Assembly (NCBI GenBank): GCA_022750435.1
Contig: JAKIVS010000002.1
Location: 1-64,000 of the forward strand
From: Thermoplasmata archaeon
GTDB taxonomy: Archaea; Thermoplasmatota; Thermoplasmata; Lutacidiplasmatales; UBA184
DNA: 64,000 bases
Reading direction: 5' to 3'
The number at the start of each line of letters is the position of its first letter. The stretch's first letter is position 1. The notes under the pieces are model-generated. The model was not told the DNA's origin, did no database searches, and saw only the letters and a program-made list of their open reading frames with translations. Position numbers and translations under genes: made by a program. Of the stretch, positions 7,587 to 16,166 are shown in pieces.

Positions 7587-7749
7587 TGTGTCCGCGGACC
7601 GCTCGCGCCGCGCCGAGGATCCCCAGTGGGGGGTCGAACCCAATGCGTGGCCCGCTCCCCTCAGCGCTTCCGCCGAACGCGCGCGAGAACGGTCGATACC
7701 GGCATCAGAGTTATCCGCCACGACCGGTACGAACCGACCGAGGCGGTCG

Positions 7750-8019
7750 GTGACGGGCGCAACGTCCCCCAGTGTCGTCGAAGTCCGCGTCGAGTACAAG
7801 CCGGGCGTGCTCGACCCCGAGGCCTCGAGCATCGAAAAGTCGCTCGGCCTTCTCGGAATCCCGGAAGTTTCGCATGTTGGGACGGCTCGAATCTACCGGC
7901 TCGAATTCTCGGGAGTCTCCCAGGTCGAGGCGGAGCGGCTTGCGGCCCGCGCGGTCGACCGGCTCCTCGCGAACCCGGTCATTCATCGAGTGACGATCAC
8001 CGCGTCTCCCCCTCCGTAG
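7750..8019 (+). CDS. purS: Phosphoribosylformylglycinamidine synthase subunit PurS
   Basis: Small subunit of the three-part FGAM synthase (PurS-PurQ-PurL), fourth step of purine synthesis. The core reads VVEVRVEYKPGVLDPEASSI, then ARIYRLEFSG and a final helix/strand ending HRVTITA, the usual PurS layout of about 80 residues. I place the start at the GTG at 7750, giving 89 residues. The frame is open back to a GTG at 7588, but the extra 54 residues are basic and unlike the family. The stop is four bases before purL. A purQ partner is not in the window. Confidence 0.88.
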   Translation: MTGATSPSVVEVRVEYKPGVLDPEASSIEKSLGLLGIPEVSHVGTARIYRLEFSGVSQVEAERLAARAVDRLLANPVIHRVTITASPPP

Positions 8020-8023
8020 GGTC

Positions 8024-10363
8024 ATGGCGCGTCGTTCCACCCAGGCTCCCGAGACGTGGGCCGAGGGCGTCCATACCTTCCCCATTCAGAAGGGCTCCCT
8101 CGCGGCCCTCGCCAAGTCGGGACGGTCTCAGGGTCTCACCTTCTCGCCGGTGGAGTGGGCACGCCTTCGCGCGTACTTCCGGTCCGTCGCGCGGGATCCC
8201 ACCGACGTCGAATTGGCCGCCGTGGCGCAGAGCTGGAGCGAGCATTGCTCGTACAAAAGCTCCAAAATCTGGATCAAGCGGGCGTTCCGAGGGCTCAATC
8301 CACCTCGACGAGTGCTGGGGACCGGCGACGCCGGGGTGCTCGCCTTCGACGAAGGCTACGCCTACGCGATCCGCGCCGAGTCGCACAATCATCCGTCGGC
8401 CGTCGAGCCGTACGGAGGCGCCGCGACCGGAATCGGGGGCATCCTGCGGGACGTTCTTGCCGTCGGGGCGAAACCGATCGCGCTCGCCGACCCGCTGTTC
8501 TTCGGTCCGATCGATGGGACCTCCGCGAAACTTCCGAAGGGCGTCCGACCGGCCCGCTGGCTCATGTCCGGCGTCGTCGCCGGAATTCGCGATTACGGAA
8601 ACCGGGTCGGCGTCCCGACGGTGACGGGAAGCGTCTCGTTCGACCCCTCCTACTCCGTGAACCCGCTCGTCAATGTCGCGTGCCTCGGGTTCCTTCCCCG
8701 GGACCGGCTCCAGCCAAACCGCGCGCACCGTGTCGGCGACCGACTCGTGTTGGTGGGCGGCCTGACCGGACGTGACGGCATCGGCGGCGTGGCGTTCGCG
8801 AGCCGGGAACTGACGGAACGGAGCGAGGACGAATCTCGCGGCGCCGTGCAGCTCGGCAACCCCATCATGAAAGAGCCCCTCATCCACGCCTGCCTAGAAG
8901 CGTTCGACCGCGACCTCGTCCGGGGCGTCAAGGATCTTGGGGGCGGCGGTCTCGCCGCGGCCTCGGGCGAGCTCGTCTACGCCGGTGGGTTCGGCCTCTC
9001 CATGGACCTGGACCTGGTTCCCCTGCGCGAATCGGGGCTGCTCCCGTGGGAGATCTGGATCTCGGAATCCCAGGAGAGGATGATCCTCGACGTCCGTCCG
9101 GAAGACCTCGAGGCGCTCCTCGGGATCTTCCGGCGCTACGATGTTCCGGCCACGGCGGTGGGCACCGTGACCGCCGGGCCGGACGAGGAGATCCTCTGGC
9201 AGGGTCTCCCCGCGGCCCATCTCCGACTGGCGTTCCGCGTCGACCCCCCGCTGTTGACCCGTCCCCGCCGTCGCCGGGCCGCGCCGAAGGGGCGAGCTCC
9301 GAAGGTCCCGGACGACGGCGTCGGCGCGCTGGCCGAGGAACTGCTCCTCGCGCCGGACTCCGTCTCCCGGGAGTCAATCGTCCGCGTGTACGATCATGCG
9401 GTCCAGGGCCGCACCGTGATCCTGCCGCTCCAGGGTCACATCGATTCGCCCAGCCACGGGGACGCGAGCGTCCTCCGACCCCGCCCGGAATCGTGGCGGG
9501 GAATCGCCGCCACCGTCGCCTCCCAGCCGTGGGCCTGCCGGGAGGACCCCGCCCGGGGAGCCGAGTGGACGGTGGAGGAGGCCGCCCGCAATCTCTATGC
9601 CGTCGGGGCCCGCCCCGACGCGCTCACGGACTGCCTCAACTTCGGCAACCCCGAAGACCCCCTGGTGATGGGCGACTTCGTCGCCACCGTGGATGGCCTC
9701 GCGAAGGCGGCGAAGGCGCTCGGGCTGGCCGTCCCGAGCGGGAACGTCAGTTTCTACAACGAGGGCCTTGGCGTCGCGATCCCGCCGACGCCGGTACTCT
9801 TCGGGACCGGCCTCCTCACCGACCTCCGGCAGGCGGTCACGTCCGACTTCAAGCAGGTCGGTGACCCGCTGTACTTGGTCGGGCGCACCTCGCCCGCCCT
9901 GGGCGGCTCGCTGTACGCGCGTCGCCGGGACCTCCGCGGGATTTCGATCCCTCCGACCGATGCGCCGTACCTTCGTCGTCTCGGCGAACGGCTTCTCGGA
10001 ACGATGGCGCGAGGCTGGGTCCGGGCGGCGCACGACGTTTCCGACGGCGGTCTCGCCGTCGCGCTTCCGGAGATGGCATTCGGCGGAAAGATGGGATTCC
10101 AGGCGCAGCTCGATGCGACCGGCCTGTTCACACCCGGCGTCGCTCTGGTCGCCGAGGGCGGCTCGCGGTGGGTCGTCGAGGTCGGCGCCGACGCGGCGAG
10201 GGCGTTCGAACACGCGATGCGTGGCCTGGCGGTGCGGCGCCTTGGCGAGGTCACCGAGCGCGGCGGCGAGTTCCTCTGGGGTCCGAAGTTGCTCGACACG
10301 CTCGACCTCGAGCAGCTCTATCCACGCTGGCAAGCCGGCCTGGACGCGGTCGGCCGTCGATGA
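8024..10363 (+). CDS. purL: Phosphoribosylformylglycinamidine synthase subunit PurL
   Basis: ATP-dependent synthetase subunit that converts FGAR and ammonia to FGAM in purine synthesis. The 779-residue product has the usual duplicated AIR-synthase-like halves. The first half has SWSEHCSYKSSK, then AVEPYGGAATGIGGILRDVL and a glycine-rich VKDLGGGGLAAASGEL. The second has ALTDCLNFGNPEDP, VPSGNVSFYNE and AHDVSDGGLAVALPEM. Length and motifs match small-type PurL, which needs separate PurS and PurQ. It starts four bases after purS and its TGA overlaps the ATG of the Dph6 gene, so the three are cotranslated. Confidence 0.96.
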   Translation: MARRSTQAPETWAEGVHTFPIQKGSLAALAKSGRSQGLTFSPVEWARLRAYFRSVARDPTDVELAAVAQSWSEHCSYKSSKIWIKRAFRGLNPPRRVLGTGDAGVLAFDEGYAYAIRAESHNHPSAVEPYGGAATGIGGILRDVLAVGAKPIALADPLFFGPIDGTSAKLPKGVRPARWLMSGVVAGIRDYGNRVGVPTVTGSVSFDPSYSVNPLVNVACLGFLPRDRLQPNRAHRVGDRLVLVGGLTGRDGIGGVAFASRELTERSEDESRGAVQLGNPIMKEPLIHACLEAFDRDLVRGVKDLGGGGLAAASGELVYAGGFGLSMDLDLVPLRESGLLPWEIWISESQERMILDVRPEDLEALLGIFRRYDVPATAVGTVTAGPDEEILWQGLPAAHLRLAFRVDPPLLTRPRRRRAAPKGRAPKVPDDGVGALAEELLLAPDSVSRESIVRVYDHAVQGRTVILPLQGHIDSPSHGDASVLRPRPESWRGIAATVASQPWACREDPARGAEWTVEEAARNLYAVGARPDALTDCLNFGNPEDPLVMGDFVATVDGLAKAAKALGLAVPSGNVSFYNEGLGVAIPPTPVLFGTGLLTDLRQAVTSDFKQVGDPLYLVGRTSPALGGSLYARRRDLRGISIPPTDAPYLRRLGERLLGTMARGWVRAAHDVSDGGLAVALPEMAFGGKMGFQAQLDATGLFTPGVALVAEGGSRWVVEVGADAARAFEHAMRGLAVRRLGEVTERGGEFLWGPKLLDTLDLEQLYPRWQAGLDAVGRR

Positions 10364-11043
10364 CGACCGCGCTCGTCTCGGGCGGGAAGGACTCGGTCTA
10401 TTCCGCGTACCTGGCGGAAAGCCAGGGGTTCGAGGTCACCGAGCTCGTCACGATCGCCCCGGACGACCCGGACTCCTTCCTCTTCCACACCCCCAATGTG
10501 GGTCTCGTGCGCTGGATCGCCGAGGCGTGGGGAAAACCGCACCGGATCGTCCGGGTCCCCGAGTCCGGGGAAGAGGCGGAGACCGCCGCGCTCCGGTCCG
10601 CGCTCGACGGACCCACCTCGCCCGTCGTCGCCGGCGCCATCGCTTCCGCGTACCAGTGGAGCCGGTTGCATCGACTGACGCAGGCGCTCGGCCGGCCGAT
10701 GTACACGCCGCTGTGGGGGAAGGACGCGGGCCGGGTCGTCCGGGAGGAGATCTCGGCCAGCCTCGATATCCGGATCGTCCAGGTCGCCGCGGAGCCGCTC
10801 GGTCCGGACTTCGTCGGCCGCCGCCTCGACCTCCCGCTCCTCGAGGAGCTCGAGAGGATTAGCGCGAATGTACGGCCGATCCAGGTCGCGGGCGAAGGGG
10901 GGGAGTACGAGACCCTGGTCGTGGACGCCCCGTTCTTCTCCTCCCGGCTCGTCCTCGAGGAGGAACGGGTGGAGCGCCGCGGTTCGGCGACCCGGATGAC
11001 GATCGGTGGCGCCCATCTCGTGCCGAAGGCCGAAGCCCTATAG
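10360..11043 (+). CDS. dph6: Diphthine-ammonia ligase (Dph6-type PP-loop ATPase)
   Basis: Performs the last step of diphthamide formation on elongation factor aEF2, amidating diphthine with ATP and ammonia. The 227-residue protein starts MTTALVSGGKDSVYSAYLAE; SGGKDS is the PP-loop. The family signature EGGEYETLVVDAPFF is present near residue 185, and GKDAGRVVREE sits mid-protein. The ATG at 10360 overlaps the purL stop by four bases (ATGA). Upstream in-frame starts lie inside purL and would add unrelated sequence. The link to purine genes is probably only transcriptional. Confidence 0.92.
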   Translation: MTTALVSGGKDSVYSAYLAESQGFEVTELVTIAPDDPDSFLFHTPNVGLVRWIAEAWGKPHRIVRVPESGEEAETAALRSALDGPTSPVVAGAIASAYQWSRLHRLTQALGRPMYTPLWGKDAGRVVREEISASLDIRIVQVAAEPLGPDFVGRRLDLPLLEELERISANVRPIQVAGEGGEYETLVVDAPFFSSRLVLEEERVERRGSATRMTIGGAHLVPKAEAL

Positions 11044-11067
11044 GGCGCCCGACGGTCCCGGCCACCG

Positions 11068-11865
11068 ATGACCCCCGCCTCCCGCGCCGGTCCGTGCGAC
11101 CGGGCATTCCGCCAGCTCGGCGACCCGCGCGCCCACCCGAACGTCCGATGGGTCTCGGCCCTGACGGGAGCGACGGAAGCCGAGGTCCGCGCCGCCCTGC
11201 ACGACGTGGAGAATCACCTCGAGATCCTCGCCGAGATCCGCGAGCGGCACCGGGAAGGGGGGCGGCAATCCTACGCGCAAATCCGCGCACCGTTCGAGCT
11301 GTATGCCATGGCCCGGCTGCTTAGGCCGTCCTCGATCGTGGAGACCGGCGTCTCCTCGGGGGTTTCCTCCGCCCACTTTCTCCTGGCCCTCTCGGACAAT
11401 CGTCGGGGACGCCTCCGGTCGATCGACCTGCCGACGCTGCAGAAGGGCGCCGAACTCAGCCCGTCCGAATCCCCGGTGAGCTTGCCCCCCGGACGCCCGA
11501 CCGGCTGGGCGGTGCCGGCCCGTCTACGGAAGCGGTGGGAGCTGAACCTCGGACCGAGTCAGGAGCTCCTCCCCACCGTGGCCACCGCGTCCGACCCGAT
11601 CGGCCTCTTCCTCCACGACAGCCTCCACACGCCCCACCACCTCACCTTCGAGCTCGAGACGATCCGCCCCCACCTCGCGCCGGGCGCCGTCGTCCTCGCC
11701 GACAATACGAAGTGGACCGGGACGGCGTTCGACCGGTTCGCGGCCTCCCTCGGGGCGCCCGTTCTTCCGCGCGGTCGCTCCGACCTGGTCGGGCTTCGCG
11801 TGCCTACGTACGACCGACCGGCCAGTGGGCGCGGACGTGGTCCGCGGTCGCGAACGACGCGGTGA
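11068..11865 (+). CDS. Class I SAM-dependent methyltransferase (Methyltransf_24-like)
   Basis: A 265-residue Rossmann-fold methyltransferase. Motif I reads SSIVETGVSSGVSSAHFLLA, followed by an acidic post-I strand RLRSIDLP. Later, GLFLHDSLHTPHHLTFELET and HLAPGAVVLADNT match the O-methyltransferase/Methyltransf_24 type, where His/Asp residues line the active site. The substrate is unknown. It starts 24 bases after dph6 and is likely the last gene of the purS operon. Its last 62 bases overlap the 3' end of the convergent FAD oxidoreductase gene; the C-terminal 20 residues are basic and probably disordered. Confidence 0.82.
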   Translation: MTPASRAGPCDRAFRQLGDPRAHPNVRWVSALTGATEAEVRAALHDVENHLEILAEIRERHREGGRQSYAQIRAPFELYAMARLLRPSSIVETGVSSGVSSAHFLLALSDNRRGRLRSIDLPTLQKGAELSPSESPVSLPPGRPTGWAVPARLRKRWELNLGPSQELLPTVATASDPIGLFLHDSLHTPHHLTFELETIRPHLAPGAVVLADNTKWTGTAFDRFAASLGAPVLPRGRSDLVGLRVPTYDRPASGRGRGPRSRTTR

Positions 11866-12916
11866 GCCCGGGCGACTCGAAGCCGAACAGGTGGACAACG
11901 CCAGAGCCCGGGGGCTCCTCCACGATCTCGAACTCGCCGAACGCCTCGCCCGATCCCGGAGGAACCGTCTTCGCCCGAACCCCGGCGCCCGCGGGCTCGA
12001 GGTCCCGCTCCGTGAGTCCCGGAAGGTACGCGCTCGCCAACTCGGCGAAGGTCGCCAGCGAGGTGTGCGGAAGCGGCGGCGGGTCCATCGAATCGATGTA
12101 GGTGGCGGTCGGGCCGATCAGGACATCGCCGGAGGTCGTGCGCGTCAGGTGGACGCCGATGCCCGGGTAGCCGGGCGGTGGGAACCCGTAGACCATCGTA
12201 CGGAGCCAGCTCCGCTTTTCTCCGACCACGCGAGCGTACTCCCCGAGGCACGGGTAGACCCGGTGACCGGTGCTTCCGAACAGTCCGGCCACTCGCGCGG
12301 CCCGGACCCCGGCCGAGTTCACGACGAGCTCGGCTTCGACCGATTCCCCGAGCCGGGTGGAGAGGGTCCAGCCGGAGTCTCCGCGGAGGGCGGAGGCGAG
12401 GTCGAAGTCGAACCGTCGGTCGGCGCCGAGCCGAGCGAGGTCGTTGTCGAGCGCGCGGACAAGTCCCGCCGCGTCGATCCTTCCACCCGACGTCACCCAC
12501 AGGGCGGCGGCGCACGGGGCGAGAGCGGGTTCGATCTCCTTCGCCTCCGACGATCCCAATCTCTGGACGCCGTCCACCGCGTTCGCGGCGGCCCACCGTT
12601 CGTACTCCCAGAGTCGCGGAACATCGGCGTCGACCCGCGCCACCACCAGGGTTCCGCACCGTTCGATGGCGACCCCGAGTCGGGGAGCCTCATCGAACAT
12701 GCGACGGTTGCCCTCGACGGCGAGCCGGGCGCGGAGCGTCCCGGGACGGGTGAACGCCCCGGAGTGCACAACCCCACTGTTGTGGGTGGATTGTTCCCGG
12801 CCCGGGCCGGGTTGGCGCTCCAGGACGACCACGCTCGCGCCGTCCTGGGCGAACGCCCGCGCAATGGCGAGGCCGACGACACCGGCGCCGACCACGGCCA
12901 CGTCGTACGCCGGCAC
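11804..12916 (-). CDS. FAD-dependent oxidoreductase, L-2-hydroxyglutarate oxidase type
   Basis: A 370-residue flavoprotein of the D-amino-acid-oxidase/glycerol-3-phosphate-dehydrogenase superfamily. The N-terminal dinucleotide fold is YDVAVVGAGVVGLAIARAFA, with the ribose-binding acid in VVVLERQ. HNSGVVHSGAF and the later GVHLTRTTSGDVLIGPTA and FGFESPGLTASFA match the LhgO group, which oxidises L-2-hydroxyglutarate to 2-oxoglutarate and passes electrons to quinone or another acceptor. Exact substrate is inferred from these motifs. It diverges from the acyl-CoA mutase gene across a 90-base spacer with back-to-back TATA boxes. Confidence 0.82.
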   Translation of the reverse strand: MPAYDVAVVGAGVVGLAIARAFAQDGASVVVLERQPGPGREQSTHNSGVVHSGAFTRPGTLRARLAVEGNRRMFDEAPRLGVAIERCGTLVVARVDADVPRLWEYERWAAANAVDGVQRLGSSEAKEIEPALAPCAAALWVTSGGRIDAAGLVRALDNDLARLGADRRFDFDLASALRGDSGWTLSTRLGESVEAELVVNSAGVRAARVAGLFGSTGHRVYPCLGEYARVVGEKRSWLRTMVYGFPPPGYPGIGVHLTRTTSGDVLIGPTATYIDSMDPPPLPHTSLATFAELASAYLPGLTERDLEPAGAGVRAKTVPPGSGEAFGEFEIVEEPPGSGVVHLFGFESPGLTASFATADHVRAHWPVGRT

Positions 12917-12937
12917 GTCCGCCGACCGCCCGCGGCA

Positions 12938-12947
12938 GGCTTAACGG
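12938..12947 (-). promoter_or_regulatory. TATA-like box of the FAD oxidoreductase gene
   Basis: The minus strand reads CCGTTAAGCC, centred about 27 bases before the ATG at 12916, as expected for a leaderless transcript. Confidence 0.45.
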
Positions 12948-12975
12948 CTGTGCCGGAACGCCGTTCCCGCGACGA

Positions 12976-12984
12976 GGCTATAGG
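12976..12984 (+). promoter_or_regulatory. TATA box of the acyl-CoA mutase-folC-nth operon
   Basis: GGCTATAGG is centred about 27 bases before the ATG at 13007, so the transcript is likely leaderless. It faces the oxidoreductase promoter in the same 90-base spacer, leaving room for a shared regulator. Confidence 0.55.
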
Positions 12985-13006
12985 TCACGGTTCCGTGGTC
13001 GTCTCG

Positions 13007-14725
13007 ATGGCGACCAGCCGGGCCGCAGCGCGTCGGGCGCCCACTCCGGCACCCGCTCCGTCCCGCCCCGAAGGACGGTCGGAAGAGGCGAAGCGTCGGT
13101 GGGAGGCCGAGGTCGTCCAACCCGCGCTCGCCAAGTCCGCGGAGCGCAAGGAGCGGTTTGAGACGCTCGGGGGGATTCCGGTCCCTCGCCTTTCCGTCCC
13201 CTCCAGCACGGACGACTTCGACCGGATCGGCTACCCGGGCCAGTACCCCTACACGCGCGGCGTCCACCCGACGATGTACCGCGGCCGGGTCTGGTCGATG
13301 CGGATGTTCTCGGGGTTCGGCACGCCGGAGGACACGAACCGCCGGTTCCACTACCTGTTGTCGCACGGGGAGTCGGGCCTCTCCATCGCCTTCGACGACC
13401 CGACGCTGTACGGCATCGACGCCGACGACAAGGAGTCGCTCGGGGAGGTCGGGAAGTGCGGCGTGAACGTCTCCTCGCTCCACGACATGGACCGCCTGCT
13501 GAAGCGGATCCCGCTCGCCGACGTCACCACCAGCATGACCATCAACGGCCCCGCGAACATCGTCTGGGGGATGTACATCCTCTCGGCCGAGAAGGCCGGG
13601 GTCGACCGCGCCCGGCTCGGCGGGACGACACAGAACGACATCCTGAAGGAGTACATTGCCCAGAAGGAGTTCCTCTACCCGCCGCGCCCGGCGCTGCGAC
13701 TTGTCATCGATACGATCGAGACCGCGATGCAGACGATGCCGAAGTGGAATCCGGTGTCGATCTCCGGCTACCACATCCGGGAGGCGGGCTCGACGGCCGT
13801 CCAAGAGCTCGCGTTCACCCTCGCCGACGGGATGACCTACGTCGAGGAGGCGAAGCGCCGCGGCCTCGCGGTCGACGAATTCGCCCCGCGCCTTTCGTTC
13901 TTCTTCAACAGCCACAACGACTTCTTCGAGGAGATCGCGAAGTTCCGGGCCGCCCGGCGCCTGTGGGCGGAGGCGATGCGCGAGAAGTTCGGCGCGAAGA
14001 AGGAGCGCTCGTTATGGATGCGATTCCACACGCAGACCGCCGGTTGCTCGTGCACGGCCCAGCAACCCGAGCTGAACGTGGTCCGCACGACCATCCAGGC
14101 GCTCGCCGGGGTCCTCGGCGGCACCCAGTCGCTCCACACCAACTCCTACGATGAGGCGCTCCAGCTCCCCACCGAGGACGCGGTGCGGATTGCGCTCCGC
14201 ACGCAGCAGATCCTCGCCCACGAGAGCGGCGTCGCCGAGGCGGTTGACCCGTTCGGCGGCTCGTACTACGTGGAGTGGCTTACCGACACAATGGCGGAGG
14301 AGGTACGGCGGTACTTCGACCGGATCGACGCGATGGGCGGGGTGGTCGCGGGGATCGAGCGCGGCTTCTTCCAGCGCGAGATCCAGGAGGCGTCGTTCCG
14401 CTACCAACGCGGCGTCGAGTCGGGGGAGCAGAAGGTCGTTGGCGTCAACACCTACACGCTCGACGCGCCCATCCATGTCCCACGGCTCCGGATCAGCGAG
14501 CAGGCACGGACGGCCCAATCGAAGCGGTTGAAGGCGCTGCGCGCGGCCCGGTCGGCCCCGAAGCACGCGAAGGCGCTCGAGGCGGTCCGGAAGGCGGCGC
14601 GCGCGGAATCGACGAACACGATGCCCGCGGTCTTGGCCGCCCTCAACGCCGACGCAACTCTCGGCGAGATCGTCCACGCCTTCCAGGACGTCTTCGGCTC
14701 CTACCGGGAGCGCTCGACGTACTAG
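13007..14725 (+). CDS. B12-dependent acyl-CoA mutase large subunit (methylmalonyl-CoA mutase family, isobutyryl-CoA mutase-type residues)
   Basis: Catalytic TIM-barrel subunit of an adenosylcobalamin-dependent acyl-CoA mutase, 572 residues, ending before any B12-binding domain, so it needs a separate small subunit not seen here. The ATG at 13007 follows a TATA box and precedes the family start; the frame is open far upstream without homology. Family blocks include PYTRGVHPTMY, LGGTTQNDILKEYIAQKEF, SISGYHIREAGS and RFHTQTAGCSCTAQQP. Two substrate-site positions read Phe101 (in MRMFSGFG) and Gln219 (in YIAQKEF). Methylmalonyl-CoA mutases have Tyr and Arg there, isobutyryl-CoA mutases Phe and Gln. 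Annotation as a strict methylmalonyl enzyme is therefore doubtful. First gene of a four-gene operon. Confidence 0.9.
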   Translation: MATSRAAARRAPTPAPAPSRPEGRSEEAKRRWEAEVVQPALAKSAERKERFETLGGIPVPRLSVPSSTDDFDRIGYPGQYPYTRGVHPTMYRGRVWSMRMFSGFGTPEDTNRRFHYLLSHGESGLSIAFDDPTLYGIDADDKESLGEVGKCGVNVSSLHDMDRLLKRIPLADVTTSMTINGPANIVWGMYILSAEKAGVDRARLGGTTQNDILKEYIAQKEFLYPPRPALRLVIDTIETAMQTMPKWNPVSISGYHIREAGSTAVQELAFTLADGMTYVEEAKRRGLAVDEFAPRLSFFFNSHNDFFEEIAKFRAARRLWAEAMREKFGAKKERSLWMRFHTQTAGCSCTAQQPELNVVRTTIQALAGVLGGTQSLHTNSYDEALQLPTEDAVRIALRTQQILAHESGVAEAVDPFGGSYYVEWLTDTMAEEVRRYFDRIDAMGGVVAGIERGFFQREIQEASFRYQRGVESGEQKVVGVNTYTLDAPIHVPRLRISEQARTAQSKRLKALRAARSAPKHAKALEAVRKAARAESTNTMPAVLAALNADATLGEIVHAFQDVFGSYRERSTY

Positions 14726-14750
14726 ACGCACGGCGCCCAGGTATCCGTCC

Positions 14751-16166
14751 ATGCCGAAGCGCGCCGCGGCGAAACGCCGCCCCGCAGCGACCCATCCGGA
14801 GTACGCGGCCGCCGTGGCCCGCCTCTCCGCGCGCCGCCGGTTCGGGATGCGGCCCGGATTGGAGACGATCCGCGCCGTGCTGGCGGAACTCGACCACCCG
14901 GAGCGTTCGTTCCGTTCGATCCACGTCGCCGGAAGCAAGGGCAAGGGTTCGGTCACGGCGATGGCCGCCAGCATCCTCTCCGCCACCGGCGCGAGGGTCG
15001 GCCGGTTCACGTCTCCCCACCTCCTCAGTTACCGCGAACGGATGGGGGTCGGCGCCGACCGGATCTCCCCGGCCGCCGTCGTCGACGGATTGACCAAGGT
15101 CGAGGCGGCGGCGGAGCGGGCCCACGCGCGGGGAACCATCGACCGGGAGCCGACGTTCTTCGAGATGACGACCGCGCTCGCCTTCGACTGGTTCCGCTCC
15201 GAGAAGGTCGATGCGGCCGTCGTGGAGGTCGGCCTCGGCGGCCGACTCGACTCCACCAACGTCCTCGACGCGCCGGTCGGCGTGATCACGACCATCGAGC
15301 TCGAGCACACCGAGGTCCTCGGACCGACCCTCCTCGACATCGCCCGGGAGAAGGCCGGGATCCTCCACCGGGGAATGACCGCCGTCGTCGGGGAGACGAA
15401 GGCCGGTCCGCTCGCGGAGATCGAGCGGATCGCCGATCCCATCGGCGTCCCGGTGTTGCATCTGCCGGGCGAGGTGAGCGCCTCGGAACGGTCGATCGGA
15501 GAGTGGGGTCAGGAGTTCGACCTCGCGACCCCCCACCAGTCGTACACCGCGCTCCGGATCCCGCTCCACGGGATCGTCCAGGCGGGCAACGCGGCCCTGG
15601 CGGTCGCCGCCGTCGAACGGTTCCAGACGGCGCTCGGACGACCTCTCACGGAGAAGCACGTCCGCCGTGGGCTCGAATCGGTCGAGTGGCGGGGCCGGAT
15701 GGAACGGTTCGGGACGCGCCCGGAAGGCTGGCTCGACGTCGCCCACACGCCCGAGAGCGCCCGGGCCCTCGCCCAGTCGCTCGCCGAGATCTACCCGCTC
15801 GCCGACCCGTCGGGGAACGCCGTGGTGTTCGGCTGCCTCGCCGAGAAGCGGGCCGACGAGATCCTCGAGGCGCTTTCGCCCCTCGCAACCACGGTCATCG
15901 TCGTGCCGGTCCGTTCGGCCCGCGCCCTCGACGCGGGGGCGATGCGCCGCAGTGCCGAAGGACGGTTCCCGAAGATCGTCGTCGCACCGGACATCGCCAC
16001 GGCCTGGAAGCTCGCCCGCGCCGCCGCCGACCCGGAGGGATTCGTGCTCGTGACCGGAAGCGACTACCTGGTGGGCGACCTGATCGGAGAGGTCGAGGGG
16101 CGTCCGGAGGAGGAGCCCGACCTCTCGGACCCGGGGGTCGCGGCACCGGCGGGGACGGCGAAATGA
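14751..16166 (+). CDS. folC: Folylpolyglutamate/dihydrofolate synthase family ligase (FolC-like)
   Basis: A Mur-ligase-fold ATP-dependent amide ligase of 471 residues. The P-loop is VAGSKGKGSVTAM near residue 65, followed by FTSPHLLSYRERM, the omega-loop region of FolC. EVGLGGRLDSTNVLDA and TTIELEHTEVLG are the metal-binding blocks, and WLDVAHTPESARAL marks the C-terminal domain. It adds glutamate to a pterin cofactor; whether that is folate or a methanopterin-like compound cannot be told. The N-terminal 15 residues are basic. It starts 25 bases after the mutase and its TGA overlaps the nth ATG by four bases. Confidence 0.88.
   Translation: MPKRAAAKRRPAATHPEYAAAVARLSARRRFGMRPGLETIRAVLAELDHPERSFRSIHVAGSKGKGSVTAMAASILSATGARVGRFTSPHLLSYRERMGVGADRISPAAVVDGLTKVEAAAERAHARGTIDREPTFFEMTTALAFDWFRSEKVDAAVVEVGLGGRLDSTNVLDAPVGVITTIELEHTEVLGPTLLDIAREKAGILHRGMTAVVGETKAGPLAEIERIADPIGVPVLHLPGEVSASERSIGEWGQEFDLATPHQSYTALRIPLHGIVQAGNAALAVAAVERFQTALGRPLTEKHVRRGLESVEWRGRMERFGTRPEGWLDVAHTPESARALAQSLAEIYPLADPSGNAVVFGCLAEKRADEILEALSPLATTVIVVPVRSARALDAGAMRRSAEGRFPKIVVAPDIATAWKLARAAADPEGFVLVTGSDYLVGDLIGEVEGRPEEEPDLSDPGVAAPAGTAK

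Noticed and set aside
7615-7690. Possible tRNA: GGTCGAACCC resembling a T-arm in the purS upstream region
   Set aside because: No acceptor, anticodon or D-stem partners can be drawn on either strand, even allowing for introns.
7588-7749. Longer PurS start at the GTG at 7588
   Set aside because: It would add 54 basic residues absent from PurS. It also lies at most a few bases from the TATA box, so it would be upstream of the expected transcript start.
11804-11865. Frameshift at the convergent overlap of methyltransferase and oxidoreductase
   Set aside because: Both proteins have complete family C-termini before or at the overlap, so a simple tail overlap explains it.
11825-13006. Long plus-strand open frame upstream of the acyl-CoA mutase start
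   Set aside because: It is antisense to the FAD oxidoreductase gene and its translation is Arg/Gly-rich without family motifs; high GC removes stops from antisense frames.
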